Positions 23,691-36,300 of a DNA stretch of 64,000 bases are shown piece by piece. Source of the DNA: Acheta domesticus (lineage: Eukaryota > Arthropoda > Insecta > Orthoptera > Gryllidae); NCBI GenBank assembly GCA_031308135.1, contig JAHLJT010000631.1:6745666-6809665 (forward strand). The letters are read 5' to 3'. Positions within the stretch are counted from its first letter, which is position 1; every line of letters starts with the position of its first letter. Both the position numbers and the translations under genes were made by a program. The notes beneath the pieces were generated by a model, which worked only from the letters and a program-made list of their open reading frames with translations, was not told the DNA's origin and made no database searches.

Positions 23691-24609
23691 AAAAAATTGG
23701 GGCCGTTTTTTAGGAAATTTTGTTTTTGTCATTTTTTAAAATTGTACATATTACACGCAATATTGCACGAAAACTACCAAAATTTTGAGAAACATTTTCA
23801 TGACCTGTATGAAAGAACTCAATATGAAGAACAAATTTTATTTGAAGAAAAAATCTCTATCTTCAATTTTGTAGTTGGAGAAAGACGCCGAAAAAAAGTC
23901 AAACTTTCACAATTTTCGAAAACTCAGAGCTGTACGTGAAAATCGGACCTATGCCATGTTAAAAAGTGTATTTTACTCTATTCATACAAGAAATTTAAAG
24001 AAAACATTTGGAGCTGTTTTTGAGAAAATTTTGAAAATCCCCGGGGGGCTTCACGTAAAGTACCCTCAAATTTTGAAGAATCTTTTTCAAAATCTCAAAG
24101 ATTTGACTAGAACCAGATCGACTGGGGAATATCCATTTTGGAAGAAATCGTACGTATGGTTTAGGCGCTAGCAGTGTTCACAGACGGACAGACAGACAGA
24201 CGGATGTTTTCCTTTCAATTGGGTTTTCGGTATCAAGGACCTAGAAAACAGGGTTTCTGGCTACACCACGTGTTAGGGGATTTTTTTTCTTAATTTAGCA
24301 AGTGGTTTTATCCCCTTATTCATTTTCACGGCCCGGCAATGAATTTTTTTCCGCCGAAAATTGGCCATTTTTTCGCGCAGTATTACATAATTTTCCTTAT
24401 ACTACGTATATCACTCCGTATATACTTACGTACACGGGAAAGTAAAAATTACAAAACAAGATTTTCTCAAAAAACGGCACCAAATTTATCTTTTAACTTT
24501 TGATAGGGATAGTGCCTAATGTAGTCTATGAGATGACATAAACTTCCTGTTGCTCTTCTTGCTCTTTCGTTTTGGACATCTAGGAACCACGCTTGATGCC
24601 ATAAACTTC

Positions 24610-26155
24610 ATGTTGCTCTATTCTTTTTTTTTCAAAAATTACAAAAATGAAATTTTGTTGACTTGTCTCTGACGTCGTTAATATTGACACTCGCGGCGAT
24701 TTGTGTTTATTGTCATATTTAGGAGTACACGTGTTTTAAATAATGTCAAGTAAGGATTCTCGAAAACTCAACAGTTTTCTGTGAAAACTTGCTCAAAATT
24801 CCGCATTTTCAGAAACGTTCAAATGTCATTTTCTCATAAATTGCTCTAAATTTTTTCTTCAAAAATTTCGAACGGATAATGCTAATTGTACTCTTTAATA
24901 TGACCTAAAGTACAATTTGGGGCATTTTTTATTTTTGCGAAAATTTCATAAATGTAATTTTTTTGAAAGGCCTCTTACACCGTAATGTACACATTACCAG
25001 CGATTTGTAAACACTGTTGTATTTGTGAGTTTAAGTGCTTGAAATGAGTTTAGAAAACTCAAAAATTTTCTCTGAAAAAGCTTCAAATTTCGCATTTTTA
25101 GTAGTGCTTAAAACCATTTTCTTAAAAACAGCTCGACACTTTTCGAAGAAAATTGCCGTTTATAACGAAGTTTTACTGTTCTTTAATACTCGAAAATTAA
25201 CCTTTCCTTTCTACCATTAAGAAACCGAAAAATTAAGAAAAAGGTTAAAAAAATGTACTTTGGGCGGCGTTAGATGGCAGCTGGCACGAGTATGTGGCAA
25301 TTTCGAATAACTAGCCCAGACCCAAGGAAATAGAAAACTAATACGGGAACGTCTGTGCCATTCTGTAGCACCACGAGATGACATAAACATCAGTTTTCTC
25401 TATTCTTTGTTGTTTTTTTTTTTCAAAAATTAAAATGTGTTTTTTTTACTTGTCTCTCACGTCGTTAATATTTACATTAGCTGCTATTTGTTCATATGGG
25501 TATATATGCTTTAAATAATGTCGTATAAAGTTTCTCGAAAACTCAACTTTTTTCTGTGAAAACCAGCTCAAAATTCTTATTTTTCTGAAACTTTCAAACG
25601 CCATTTTCTCATAAATGGCTCCAAATTGTTTCTTTAAACTTTTCAAACGGATAGTGCAAATTGTACCTTTTAATATGACTTAAAGTTCAGTTTGGGGTCC
25701 TTTTTGCTTCTTCAAAAATTACACAAATGTAATTTTTTGGATAGATTTCTCACACTGTTAATATGTACATCTCCATCAATTTGTAAACCCTATTGTATTT
25801 GTGAGTTAAATAGTTTCAAATGACTTCTAAAGAAGGTTTTCGAAGTCACAAAAAATTCCTGTTAAAAAGAGCTTCAATTTTCGCATTTGCAGTAGCGCTT
25901 CAACACAATTTTCTTAAAGATGGCTCGAAATTTTTCAAAGAAAATCGCCATTTAGGACAGGGTTTCACTGTTCTTTAATATTCGTAAAAAAATATTTCCG
26001 TTTTACTATTAGGAAACAGAAAAATTAAGAAAATGTTCCTTGGGGGGCTATAGATGACAGCTGGCAAGAGTATATGGAAGTCCAAATAGCTAACCGAGAC
26101 CAAAGGAAATAGAAAAGTTATACGGGAAAGTCTGAGCCATTCTGTAGCACAGCTG
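24610..26155 (+). repeat. two tandem ~775-bp units of the AT-rich repeat family
   Basis: Units at about 24610-25385 and 25386-26155 match along their length. They share TTGTCTCTCACGTCGTTAATA, TCTCGAAAACTCAAC, TTTAATATGAC, GATGGCAGCTGGCA-like and CCATTCTGTAGCAC landmarks. Each unit splits into two related halves of roughly 370 bases. Each ends near a copy or near-copy of ATACGGGAAAG, the same string (inverted) that marks the long-inverted-repeat ends. Confidence 0.65.
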
Positions 26156-27106
26156 GTTCATGTTTTGCGTAGAACACCAAATTTCACAATGACATAAAAA
26201 ATAGAGGTAATTTTATCTTTTATTTCATATAGGATTGTTAATTGCGAAAAATGAATAGCTTTTGGTATTTTTGAAAAAACTGAAGAGGCGTGTTTTTTAT
26301 ACATTTTTTATTTAAAAAACATGTTTCCGGGCAAAATGTTTGTTGGTAAACCTGGTATTCGTGTTCATCGACCCCCCAAAAAAATCAGGAACCAAATTTA
26401 AAACTACACCAAAACTCCGCTATTTGCCCTTTTTGAGCTCCATTTGGCTGGACCTTGTAGACCAGAACGGGGCACAACAGACTTTCTGAGTCAGATTGGC
26501 TCCTCGCTCCGTCTTGAATTGTGCGTGGCTTCAAAATTAAAGAAAAGAAACAAACACACTGCTTTCATTTTTAATAGCAGAAGAAGAAAATGAGGCAAAG
26601 AGTCGAAAAAAGCCCAGATTCCCTTCTAAACAGAACGAGGGGGAATGTAATGCTTCCCACCCCTTTCAAAGAATTATATAACACTGTAAATTCGCCCCGA
26701 ATTATGGACGCAATAATTTGGGTGGCTAGCTCAGTAACGTGTTCACAGACGTACTCGTGACATTACCATACTTACGCTCAGGGTTCTCTTTCTGGTACCG
26801 TGGGCTGAAAAATACCTCTTATACAAGATTCCAGTTGATAATTCTTATATTTACGAGCATATATAAAATGAAAAGGATGGGTTTATGAACTATTCCTATT
26901 CCAATTCATAACAACAATAGTATTCCTCTGTAACAGCGACATTAAGTGTCGACCGCGTTCTTTATTTGATCTCTTTTCAAAATTGTTTAATTTACTTTTT
27001 CCCAAATTCCTTTATTAATTCTTTTGAGATGGCCATCAACTAATTTGGATGCCAATTTCTTTCTTAACCTTAAATTTACAACATTCTTGAGCTTTGAACA
27101 ATGATA
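26156..27106. other. no gene seen
   Basis: Mixed AT-rich sequence with a C-run near 26370. No protein, RNA or element boundary is recognised. It is repeated at about 56185-57136 as part of the large duplication. Confidence 0.5.
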
Positions 27107-27114
27107 CCTGTGAC

Positions 27115-28427
27115 CAGTGGCGTAGCCTGAGTTTTGGCTTAGGGTATGTACCTCAAAAAATGAGAAAATAATTTAAAACTTTAATTATAATTTAAATATT
27201 TTTCATTCTTCAGTACCATTTCTGTAAGTTCACGACCTAGCAAAATATAAATGTGTGTCCTCATACTTTGATAATAAGAGCACTATCAAACCCAATGATT
27301 TTCAAAATTGTCCAATTCATATGATTTCGAGCCCAGTAGAATTGGCATAATTTATAAAATGGAAAACAATGATCTATAATAAAAATATAATAGGAAAGAG
27401 AAAATCAATCAATTTACAGACACGTAATGAAAAACAGATGACAGTTGTCTTTTGCTGCTTATATCCAGTATGGCGGAGAAAAAGGAGGCTTTAGAAATTT
27501 CATTTTTAATTTCATGGGACATAACCGTGCTCACATTTGAAATCCAATGAATCTGAATTCCTTGGTGAGATTGCACGAAACACTGAAGTTTTCATATCAT
27601 CCTTGTCAGTTTTATATTTCATTATTTCACTTATATATTCCATGAAATTTTCTCTATTTGATGATCCCCTATGTTCATTATGGCTAGAAAATGCAAGCCC
27701 TTGTCTCCCGAAAAAGCATACAGCTCGAATGAAGTTGGACAGAATTTCCCTATTTTCCCTTATATCACCGTTGTGTTTATTTCCAATGTCTTTGGTTGTA
27801 TTGCTCAACATAGCCTGTGTTGGCTGTTTAAATAAAATTCTATCGTCTCATATTTTTTTCAAATATTTTTAACAGCTTCTCATGTGCTATAATTTGTCCA
27901 CGGCACAAAAATACGACTCCATAATTATGTAGGTATTCGTTCTTTGGATCGCGTGGTGCTCGCCATTCCAGGGCACAGATGTGGATTGCACAGTCACATA
28001 CCCTAGTGCATTCAACCAGCACAATCCCTAATCTAAATTGGCTACAAATATATAGTTGCTAAATACATTAAAATAAGGTAATAAAACTTAAATAAAACGA
28101 CAATGTTCATTAATTAACCTCGTTCTCTTACAAACATCGAAGAGAACAATGAAGTTTTGTAAAACGACAACTTTTTCATAGGCACCCGGGATGTAATGGG
28201 TCAGTGTGCATCTGATTCTCCGCGCAGGCTAGGAGGTATTTCAGACTGATTCTTTCATCCTTGTGAAGAATCGAATTCTCAACGGCGCAATGTTTGAAAT
28301 ATAATGGAATATTTTGTAGTAGAAAAAGAAATAACAAATGGACAATTTACAATCATTTTAAAATAAAATAGCTGATATTTTCAGGGTATGTAACACATCA
28401 TCCACATCCATGGACGCTACGCCCCTG
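27115..28427. mobile_element. hAT element with perfect 8-bp TSD, copy A
   Basis: The left end is CAGTGGCGTAGC and the right end inverted is CAGGGGCGTAGC. An identical CCTGTGAC flanks both sides (27107-27114 and 28428-28435). Ends and duplication length are typical of hAT. It contains a transposase remnant on the minus strand and is internally deleted at 1.3 kb. Confidence 0.82.
27512..27835 (-). pseudogene. ZMYM1/DUF4371-type hAT transposase fragment, copy A
   Basis: An uninterrupted minus-strand frame reads NREILSNFIRAVCFFGRQGL then AFSSHNEHRG and NRENFMEYISEI. The NR..L..I......GRQG..F..H pattern with a following N..NF is characteristic of the DUF4371 region of hAT-derived ZMYM1-like proteins. 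It is only about 100 residues of a protein that normally has several hundred. The same frame is intact in the second copy at 57542. Confidence 0.7.
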
Positions 28428-28435
28428 CCTGTGAC

Positions 28436-29334
28436 GGATTTTATGTTATTTCTGTTATGTTGACAAGCTGTGCTGCACTCTTGGCCGTCGTCTGCTGCGA
28501 CCATTTACCATAAATTACCATTTTCGTGTAGGCTGCAAAATCCATTTCTGCTCCATCCACACATAAAAATTACGTAATTTAGATATTACCATTAACCGTT
28601 CATGTCGCGTCTGAACATCGTTACTTCCGATCTCGTCACCCTAACATCTCACATCTGCCAATAACTGAAAAAATCTCACGTCTCAGCCTCCAGCTCACGA
28701 TCCGTACCTTATCGTGATCATACCACTTCTGCTAATAATTTTTATAAATCTACATCTCTTTTGTTTTCACTCGTCTGTTTTTTTTCCTTTTCTTCCCATT
28801 CTTGGTTTGGATATTCAACCCCCTTGTTACTTGTCAAAACAAGTCAACGACTGTCATTTCTTTTCATAACAATGTCCCTGTATACTTGCATTATTCTAAT
28901 ATAATATTAACTAAATAATAAAATTTCTCCCGTTCTCTGTATAAACTCGTTCCCTATTGCCGCATCTTTATTAATTTCATCAATTCTATTTACGAAGTAA
29001 ACGAAAATGTCGGAATTGTTCCGATGTACTTCAGAATAAAAGGGGAATTTCAAGTATTATGTCCCGACCAGGTGACAAATGAAAAATTATCTCAGTAGGA
29101 GTTTAGTACGACTCACGACAAATTTGAAGCTAACTTGGTTATTTTAAAAAATATACTATAAAATAAATATTTTGGAAAATATTGTAATTTTATACAATTA
29201 CATTTAAGTGAGGGATGGAATCATGATTTCATTCCTTTATTTAGAAAAGAAAATAATCAGCATGGATAAATCACAGTAATTTATACGAGATACATACCAA
29301 TAATTTACATTAATTAATGAGCTAATGAACCGTT
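28436..29334. other. no gene seen
   Basis: AT-rich sequence between the hAT element and a diverged repeat module. No open frame or RNA motif can be supported. Confidence 0.5.
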
Positions 29335-29660
29335 ACAAATTATAGCATAATTTGTGCTTTAAATGACACCATATAAAGTTTCTTGAAAACTCAAGTTTTC
29401 TGTGAAAATGAGCTCAAAATTCTGCATTTTGAGGAATGTTTGAACATATTTTCTCAAAAAACTGCTCCAAATTTTTCTTCAGAGATTATGTTTGGACTGT
29501 TAATTGCAGTTTAACATGGCACAGCATTAATCTTACTGCATTCTATTCTAATCTTTTTTTCTTTACTTCAAAAACTACAGAAACGTAATTGTTTTGAAGT
29601 ATCTCTCACTCCGTTAATATGCTTGTTTCTAGTAATTTGTATACATTATTGAATTTGTGA
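29335..29660 (+). repeat. isolated diverged module of the AT-rich repeat family
   Basis: TGTGCTTTAAATGACACCAT, AAAGTTTCTTGAAAACTCAA, TTTTCTGTGAAAATGAGCTC and TTTCTCAAAAAACTGCTCC line up with the modules at 24610-26155, in the same orientation but more diverged. Confidence 0.55.
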
Positions 29661-30196
29661 TGTATTTATAATATATCTAATTTTTATATCTGAAACATCT
29701 TTTAACTTTTTTGGGGAAGGAGTGATATGTATGAAGGTCTTAGGAAACATTCAACATTTTTGTAATGGTTTAATTTTCCTTTTCTTTTATACGGCTTATG
29801 TTTCTCCCGAATACGTATGGGGCATTGTTTCATCCCAGAAAACAGAGAAATATTAATAGGAAATATTCCCAATCCAGCATTAAAGAAACAGTGGGCTTCA
29901 AAGTCCGGAAGCCATGAAACACACAGCCACTTCAATAATCCGGAGCGTCCTGAGTTCCATATTAGAGTTTTTAAATAGATGTATGGTACCATTCCAGAAT
30001 ATTGTTGAATTTTGTTTGGATTATTATGCTTATTGAAATGTCCTTCAACTTTAAAACGTTTGTTAACAATACTATGGTAATAAGGCACACAAACATTTTC
30101 AAATAGTTCATATTATACTTTAATAGCACCTCATAAGATTACAAAATTTTACAGAGAAAACTTGTATGAAACAAAAAACACATGTACGATACACAT

Positions 30197-30380
30197 TTAT
30201 TTATCTGCAGGACCATCAGGTTTTATTGCCTCAATCATTGGAGGGTTATTGAAGAGCAAAAAACTGAAGGAAGGATTTTCCACATCACTGTCATGAATGA
30301 TACTATTTCTCTGCAGAATGCTCACATCACCTCGTATGTTATTCTTAATACTTGTATCACTTAACTGAATTTCTCCAACC
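30197..30380 (-). CDS. nesd: nesd-like exon 9 (C terminus and stop)
   Basis: A TTTTTCAG acceptor leads into GEIQLSDTSIKNNIRGDVSI and an acidic, disordered tail ending in KPDGPADK, with TAA at 30199-30197. An AATAAA overlaps the stop codon. If it is used as the poly(A) signal, the 3' UTR would be extremely short. Confidence 0.75.
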
Positions 30381-33300
30381 CTGAAAAATTAAACACAGTA
30401 ATCCTTAACTATTCACAGAATAAGAAAAATACAATTTTCAAGGAAACTTACCCATTCAGAAGACCAGCCGAGCCAACTTCACTTACTCCAGGTGAAGCTT
30501 TCCTACTAATTTCAACTTTAATACCAAATTCAAGGCATTCTGAAATTTCACACTTCATTAAATTTATTTTTGCATCATCCTGTAACTGTAAAACAAAAAT
30601 ATCTGTAAGAGTGAACTTTACAGCAATTTCTTAAAAAGTTGTTTGAGAAATTATAGCTCTGATTTCACAAAATGTCCTTTATGTATTTTGAGTCTAAAAC
30701 AGAATTTTAAAGGATAGATTTCTATTAAAAATTCAACTAATTTCAGAGTGAACTAATAACTTTCTTTTAATAATGCAAAGCACGATAAAGTTATTTATAA
30801 TGTACAACATTGGCTAGCAAAAATGTATTAGTTAGATTCAATCAAGAAATGCAGCATAATCAAAGACATTCAATAAGTGAAAAACAACTCTCAATCTCTA
30901 TACTGTTACAACACTTTTATAGCTGTAATGGAATCAACAACTAAACAACTTGGGTGTCTAATCAGAGAAGTATTTCCTCATTTACCTTCATACCAACAAG
31001 ACAATTCTGAATCTTGCAAGCGGTGAGAGAGGTTTCTCCTTTGGAATAAACCACAAGAGCTGCTCCCAAACCAGAAAAAAAACAGTCCTGGGCTACAACA
31101 CATCCACCATGCAACACAAGCAGTCCACTATTCGCCCTATTCTTCTGCCCTACAATACGACAGTTGCGTAGATGGAGTGTTGAATTACGAACAAGAATAG
31201 CAATCTGTGTTTCCTGTATGTCAATGGTTAAGTTTTCCAAAATAATAATGCCACCACTACAATCTAACAGGATATTTCCAGCATTATGTGGTTTCAAAAC
31301 CGTTGATTCAGGAAGTCCAACACCTGTCAATAGAAAAAAACAACAGAAAACTAATTTTAATATAAAAAATAAAACCAAAAGCTAATATTATTTATGAAAT
31401 GTACTTCTTCCCCATGTATTAACATGTTTTTTTCTCTCCATGTTTTTATGTTAATAAATAAAATCTACTTCTAGATATGAGAACAAAACCAAAAATTAAA
31501 CTTTCTAATCTCAAGAAACTCATTAGTACAATACAGAATGAAGTTGAAAAACACAAATTTTCTAAATAAGGGCAAAGGCAAAGAGAAACCAGATACCAGT
31601 ATTCTAAGTGAACATTACAGTGTATATTAGAGATGCCAATTTCTGGGAACTGTTTGGATGATAATGTTGGTCTTCAGAACCCACATGATCATGTTGAGTG
31701 AAAATGCTTAGTGCTCTTTGAAGTGGACTAGCCCTAGAAAGAAAGACTAACTGCAGTCAGATGCTGCTGTTAAGAGAAATGGTTTCGAATGGCACAGATC
31801 ATGAAGGTTACTTACTTACAAATCATTAACACCGAGCTATGAGATTTCCACTCACTCACAAAAACACACTAGCGTATTAAGAATTGAGTTGATTATTTCT
31901 GAATGGATAGAACTTAAATTGTTCAAGGAGAAAAAAATCAACATCACTTCATTTTGACACACAGATTTAAAGACTTATTGCTCTTGTGTTTTGATACACA
32001 ACTTCACTAATTTCAACTATAACTAGTAATTTGTTGAAAGATTTTCTCAAATTACCTAGCATTATTATGAATTGTAGAGGTTTTTGTCCTGCCAAAGTTC
32101 AAATGAATGAGAATGAGACTTGGAGTGATATTCCACTTCAAGTTGAACTCGAATTGACTGATGTTTTGAGACACATCAATTAGTCCCATCCCATTAGTCT
32201 AATTAGTCCATACCTAGTGTCAAAAATCCATTAACATTGAGACTCGAACCAGGATCTCCCAATCAGGATCATTGTAGATAGTGGCAATGCTGTCTCTGAG
32301 CCAAACTCAGCTGGTTTTGAGCACGAACCACAGCAGTGCTCATTGACCCTTATATGCCCAGTATTGTGTTTTCGCAACAAAGCATACTTTTAACTTTCAA
32401 CTGTCTGTATGGGGCAACATACATTCTATGCTAGGTGCTTCAATTTAAAGGTTTGGAGAACAAATTGGTAAAGTGTGTTAGTCATTATTTGTGTAATTGT
32501 TGCTTCAGGGTTAATTGTATTATTCGTGATTTTGAAGACAGAGGGAAAAAGACACCATCCAAGTGAAAAAAGGTAATACTGTCTGAATGTAATGAGATAT
32601 ATTTTATTAGCTGAATGATTTATGTGTATTATTCTCCATTTTAAACATGAGAATATTGTTAGTTGCTCACATCTACAGTTATACGGAAATCATTGGTCTT
32701 GCATTATGAATGTTGCGAAAACGCAACACTGGGCATATATAACTCCATTACCTGTAGCAACATTTTTTTTTTCTTCAAGAAGCTTACTACTGACGAAATT
32801 TTGAGCTATTCTGGAAGAGAATTTGAAGGCATATGAAAATTCTGATAATTTTGTTATATTTTTTTGCTCTTCCTGATGTTAGGATAGGGGACAGATGAAG
32901 GTTGATTGAGATCTCAAAAGCTACATACAACAATTTGACAGGTAAACAGCATATTGCAGAAGGGAACTGATGATAAAGAACAGTGAATATATAGAAATAT
33001 CAGTTGGCAGATTGATTTCAAATCATTGGTGCATCAGCTTGTCACAAAATGAAAATGAAGGGAAAAAAACAAATCAATGATTATGGTTGTAGAAAATGGA
33101 AAGATGATCTTCCAAATAAAACCCAAATGAATGAAGCAAATGGAAATGAGTCAATAACGTTGAGATGCTACTCCAAAAAAATCACAAAGTGATTCAATTT
33201 TTGTAGCATACTATTTGGGAGAAAAAGCCTTGTTGCGACGAAGCAATGATCACTACAGATGATATGGTCTGAAACACAACAAGGGCCATTTTGCTTTGGT

Positions 33301-36300
33301 TTGGTTTGGATTTTGAGATTTGATTAATTGATTGTTAGTGATTCAGAGCTCGTGAACGGCTACAGTCATTTGTCCCAAAAGTGTAGGGCATGTTTTTTCT
33401 TGGAATGTGGTGATCTTCACCACTGGATGGCGAAATCCGGCACTGGATGGCAATGTAGTAAGCTAGAGTGGGTTTCCTCAACCAGATATCTCCCACTAGG
33501 GGGGCACCGCCCCAACCGAGAACAACAAATTTCCGAATGGTGTCCTGACATGTGCTGTGGTGTAGTGTTAGTGTAATTGTATGCATGTACGGGGTGAGGA
33601 TCAGACAAGGGAGGGGAAGGAAAGATAGCAAGCGATCTGTGCCCTGTTAGGGTACTGCTCCAGCATTTGCTTGGTGTTGATTAGAGAAACCAAGGAAAAC
33701 TACTGATCAGAGCAGCCAGCCGCTAGAATTCTCCTCCAGACATCAACTGAATCTGACCTACCTAACATCGAAAATACTGCCACCATCGGACTCGAACCTA
33801 GGACCTCCTGGTCAGAGGCATTGTTTGTTTATGATAACTTAAGTTTTATACTATTTAATAATGTTTATTGCTTATTTCTTTTGACACAATAAGGATTCTG
33901 CTACGAAGTGCAACGTGTTTATTTGCTACAGCAGTCACCTTATCAAATAAGTGTAAAAGTGGTTGTGTCTGCTCAGTTTTCCATTTTCGCAACATTAAAT
34001 TTTTGAACAATAGAAATGCTGGTGACTTGTATTTTTTGTTACCCTACACATTTATAATCATTATAGTATCATGTTCTGTAAATATGAAATATAACAGCAA
34101 CAAAAAAAGTTCTAAGCATATATGGGTTAAAGATCCAAGAAATAAAAGAAAACTACACAGAGGAAAACAGTGTTTCTTTAGTCCATTCCTTCTGAAAAAA
34201 ATGCCTTTCCATCCATTCAGAATGCAGATGGCATATGAAGGATATTACACGAAATTAATGTACCTCTAATAGCACCTCCTTTCTCCAGGCTGCCTAGGCC
34301 CAGGAGACCATGACATCCTTCAGACAGCAGTAACACATCCCCTTGCACTGCCTGGTTCAGGCTCTCTTGCAGTTGGAAAGATGACCTGGGCACAGTGACA
34401 CAGTTACACATGAGCCAAAAAACAAAACCATACTTAAATGTATGACTTACTTTACAAGTTCTTCAGCTTTTACGTAGGACTTTGCTTCATTCAAAAATGC
34501 AATATAAGAATTCAGAGGGCCCCCAGACCAAATCATGTAGGTTACTTTCTGATGACTACTGCTTTCGATTTTTTCAGAATTCTTGCGGCATTGCTTCCAT
34601 ACCAGAAGAGATCTGTTAGAAGTAGTAAAATGTTACAAGATTGTTCAGAAATTTGGGGCATGGCCACAAATCATTTTAGAACAATGAATCAAAAACAAAA
34701 CAAACAACAATAACAACCTTTTATAAGGATCTTCATACATTTCAAATTTACTTTTTATTTGGTCTTTGCAATAATGCAAATCCATTAGGTCACACATTAC
34801 TGTTTCATCATTCATATCATCCTCTATTTTATCTTCCAGTTCACTTATCTTTGTTTTGTATTCGCCGACCTTCTGATATTAAGTACTGTATTTGTAAAAC
34901 CATTTCAGCTAAAATACTGCCATTTTGCATGTCAAAAAACCTACAAATAGAGAAATCACAATTTAGATTTTTTTTTTTTTTAAATCAAAAAGCTGATTGT
35001 ATCAAACAATTACATACAATTTAAGACGAGATTCTAGGTGCTGATGAACCCAATTCTGATTGTCATCATCATCAATATCCCATGGCATCCAAAGATGGTT
35101 ATAAAAAACCTTTAAACAGAAGAAGAAATGTATGAGCACAGCATTCGACTTGGTTTCAACTAGGATCGATACAGCAAAAGCAGTAGTCAAATTTACGTAA
35201 ATGACATTTATTTACAACTTTAAGAGCATGTATTTATTTATTTTCTGATACAATGCAGTCATGAAACACAATGTTGACTGGAATCTTGATGTAACTTGAT
35301 TGCAGAAAAGTGTAAAAATGACTCAGATGACTTATTATTGTAAAAACTATTCTGAAATGAAAGGGATTAGACATATTTACATTTATTTGTTAGTATAATG
35401 TAAAAATGAGAAAAATATTAAAGACAACACATTGTATTTTATCACCTCTGTCAGTATATTTGAATGCAGTTACTAAAGTAGAAATAAATTAAACGAATCA
35501 ACGGTTTGTATATTTTATATTACCATTTGCAAAAACGAATAACAAAAATGATGATGGATCAAGTCAAAGTGATCAAAAGCAATCTATTATTTATATATTA
35601 GTCAATTTCCAATCTCAACACAATTAATTATTTCCAAATGGATTTGATTTGATTTCTTGAATTAATTTTAAATGGTCATCTAGTAGTACATTACAACAAG
35701 TCTATAACATGCATGACATGCAGCCTCTTCTCCTTCGTTTTTGGTTTCTTATTGAAATTCAGCTTCTTGCAAGAGCACAATGGAATAGATTTATAGATTG
35801 GTAAACAAAACCTCTATCATTCACAATTCTACTGCTCCTTCAATATTGAAGCTAAAGATATATTTCTTAAGGCAATCTATTTCTTAATATTAGATATTAA
35901 AATCATAGCATGTACCCCTTTTTCAAAATTTTAGTCGTTTTATTTCTTCTTCTTAGTGATGCTCAACATTATTTGCTAATTGTTTTGGCCTGTTGAACAA
36001 TGGCCTTCCATTCCTTTCTATTGTTCACATTCATGGTCCAGTCTTTATTTTCATTGTCATGAGATCATTTATGACATATTTTCACCTTGTCTTCAGTCTT
36101 CCTTTAATTCTGGTTGCAATAGGGTTCCATCTGATGACTTTCTTTACTAGCCTATCATCATTTATTCTGTAGACATGTCCCATCCAACTTAATCTTAACA
36201 ATTTGATATGATTAACAATATTTTTGTGTTTTATTATGTTATCCAATTCGGTATTATACTTTATTCTCCAAACATCATTTGGTTGTTCAACTGCTCCAAA

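Larger units (their letters stand above)
20923..24449. mobile_element. long inverted-repeat element around a tyrosine recombinase
   Basis: The segment 20923-21545 is an imperfect inverted copy of about 23690-24449. Both ends carry ATTTTTACTTTCCCGT, and matching landmarks include GTATATACGGAGT, CCGTCCGTCA/GTCTGTCTGTC, ATACGTACGATTT, AAAATGGATATT and GAATAGAGTAAAATACAC. Between the arms lies a decayed Crypton-like recombinase on the minus strand. No convincing target duplication was seen. Whether arms and recombinase form one element is inference. Confidence 0.55.

Noticed and set aside
32235..32325. Possible tRNA gene (A and B box)
   Set aside because: The B box is good, but no cloverleaf with matching acceptor stem could be formed, and a SINE body follows.
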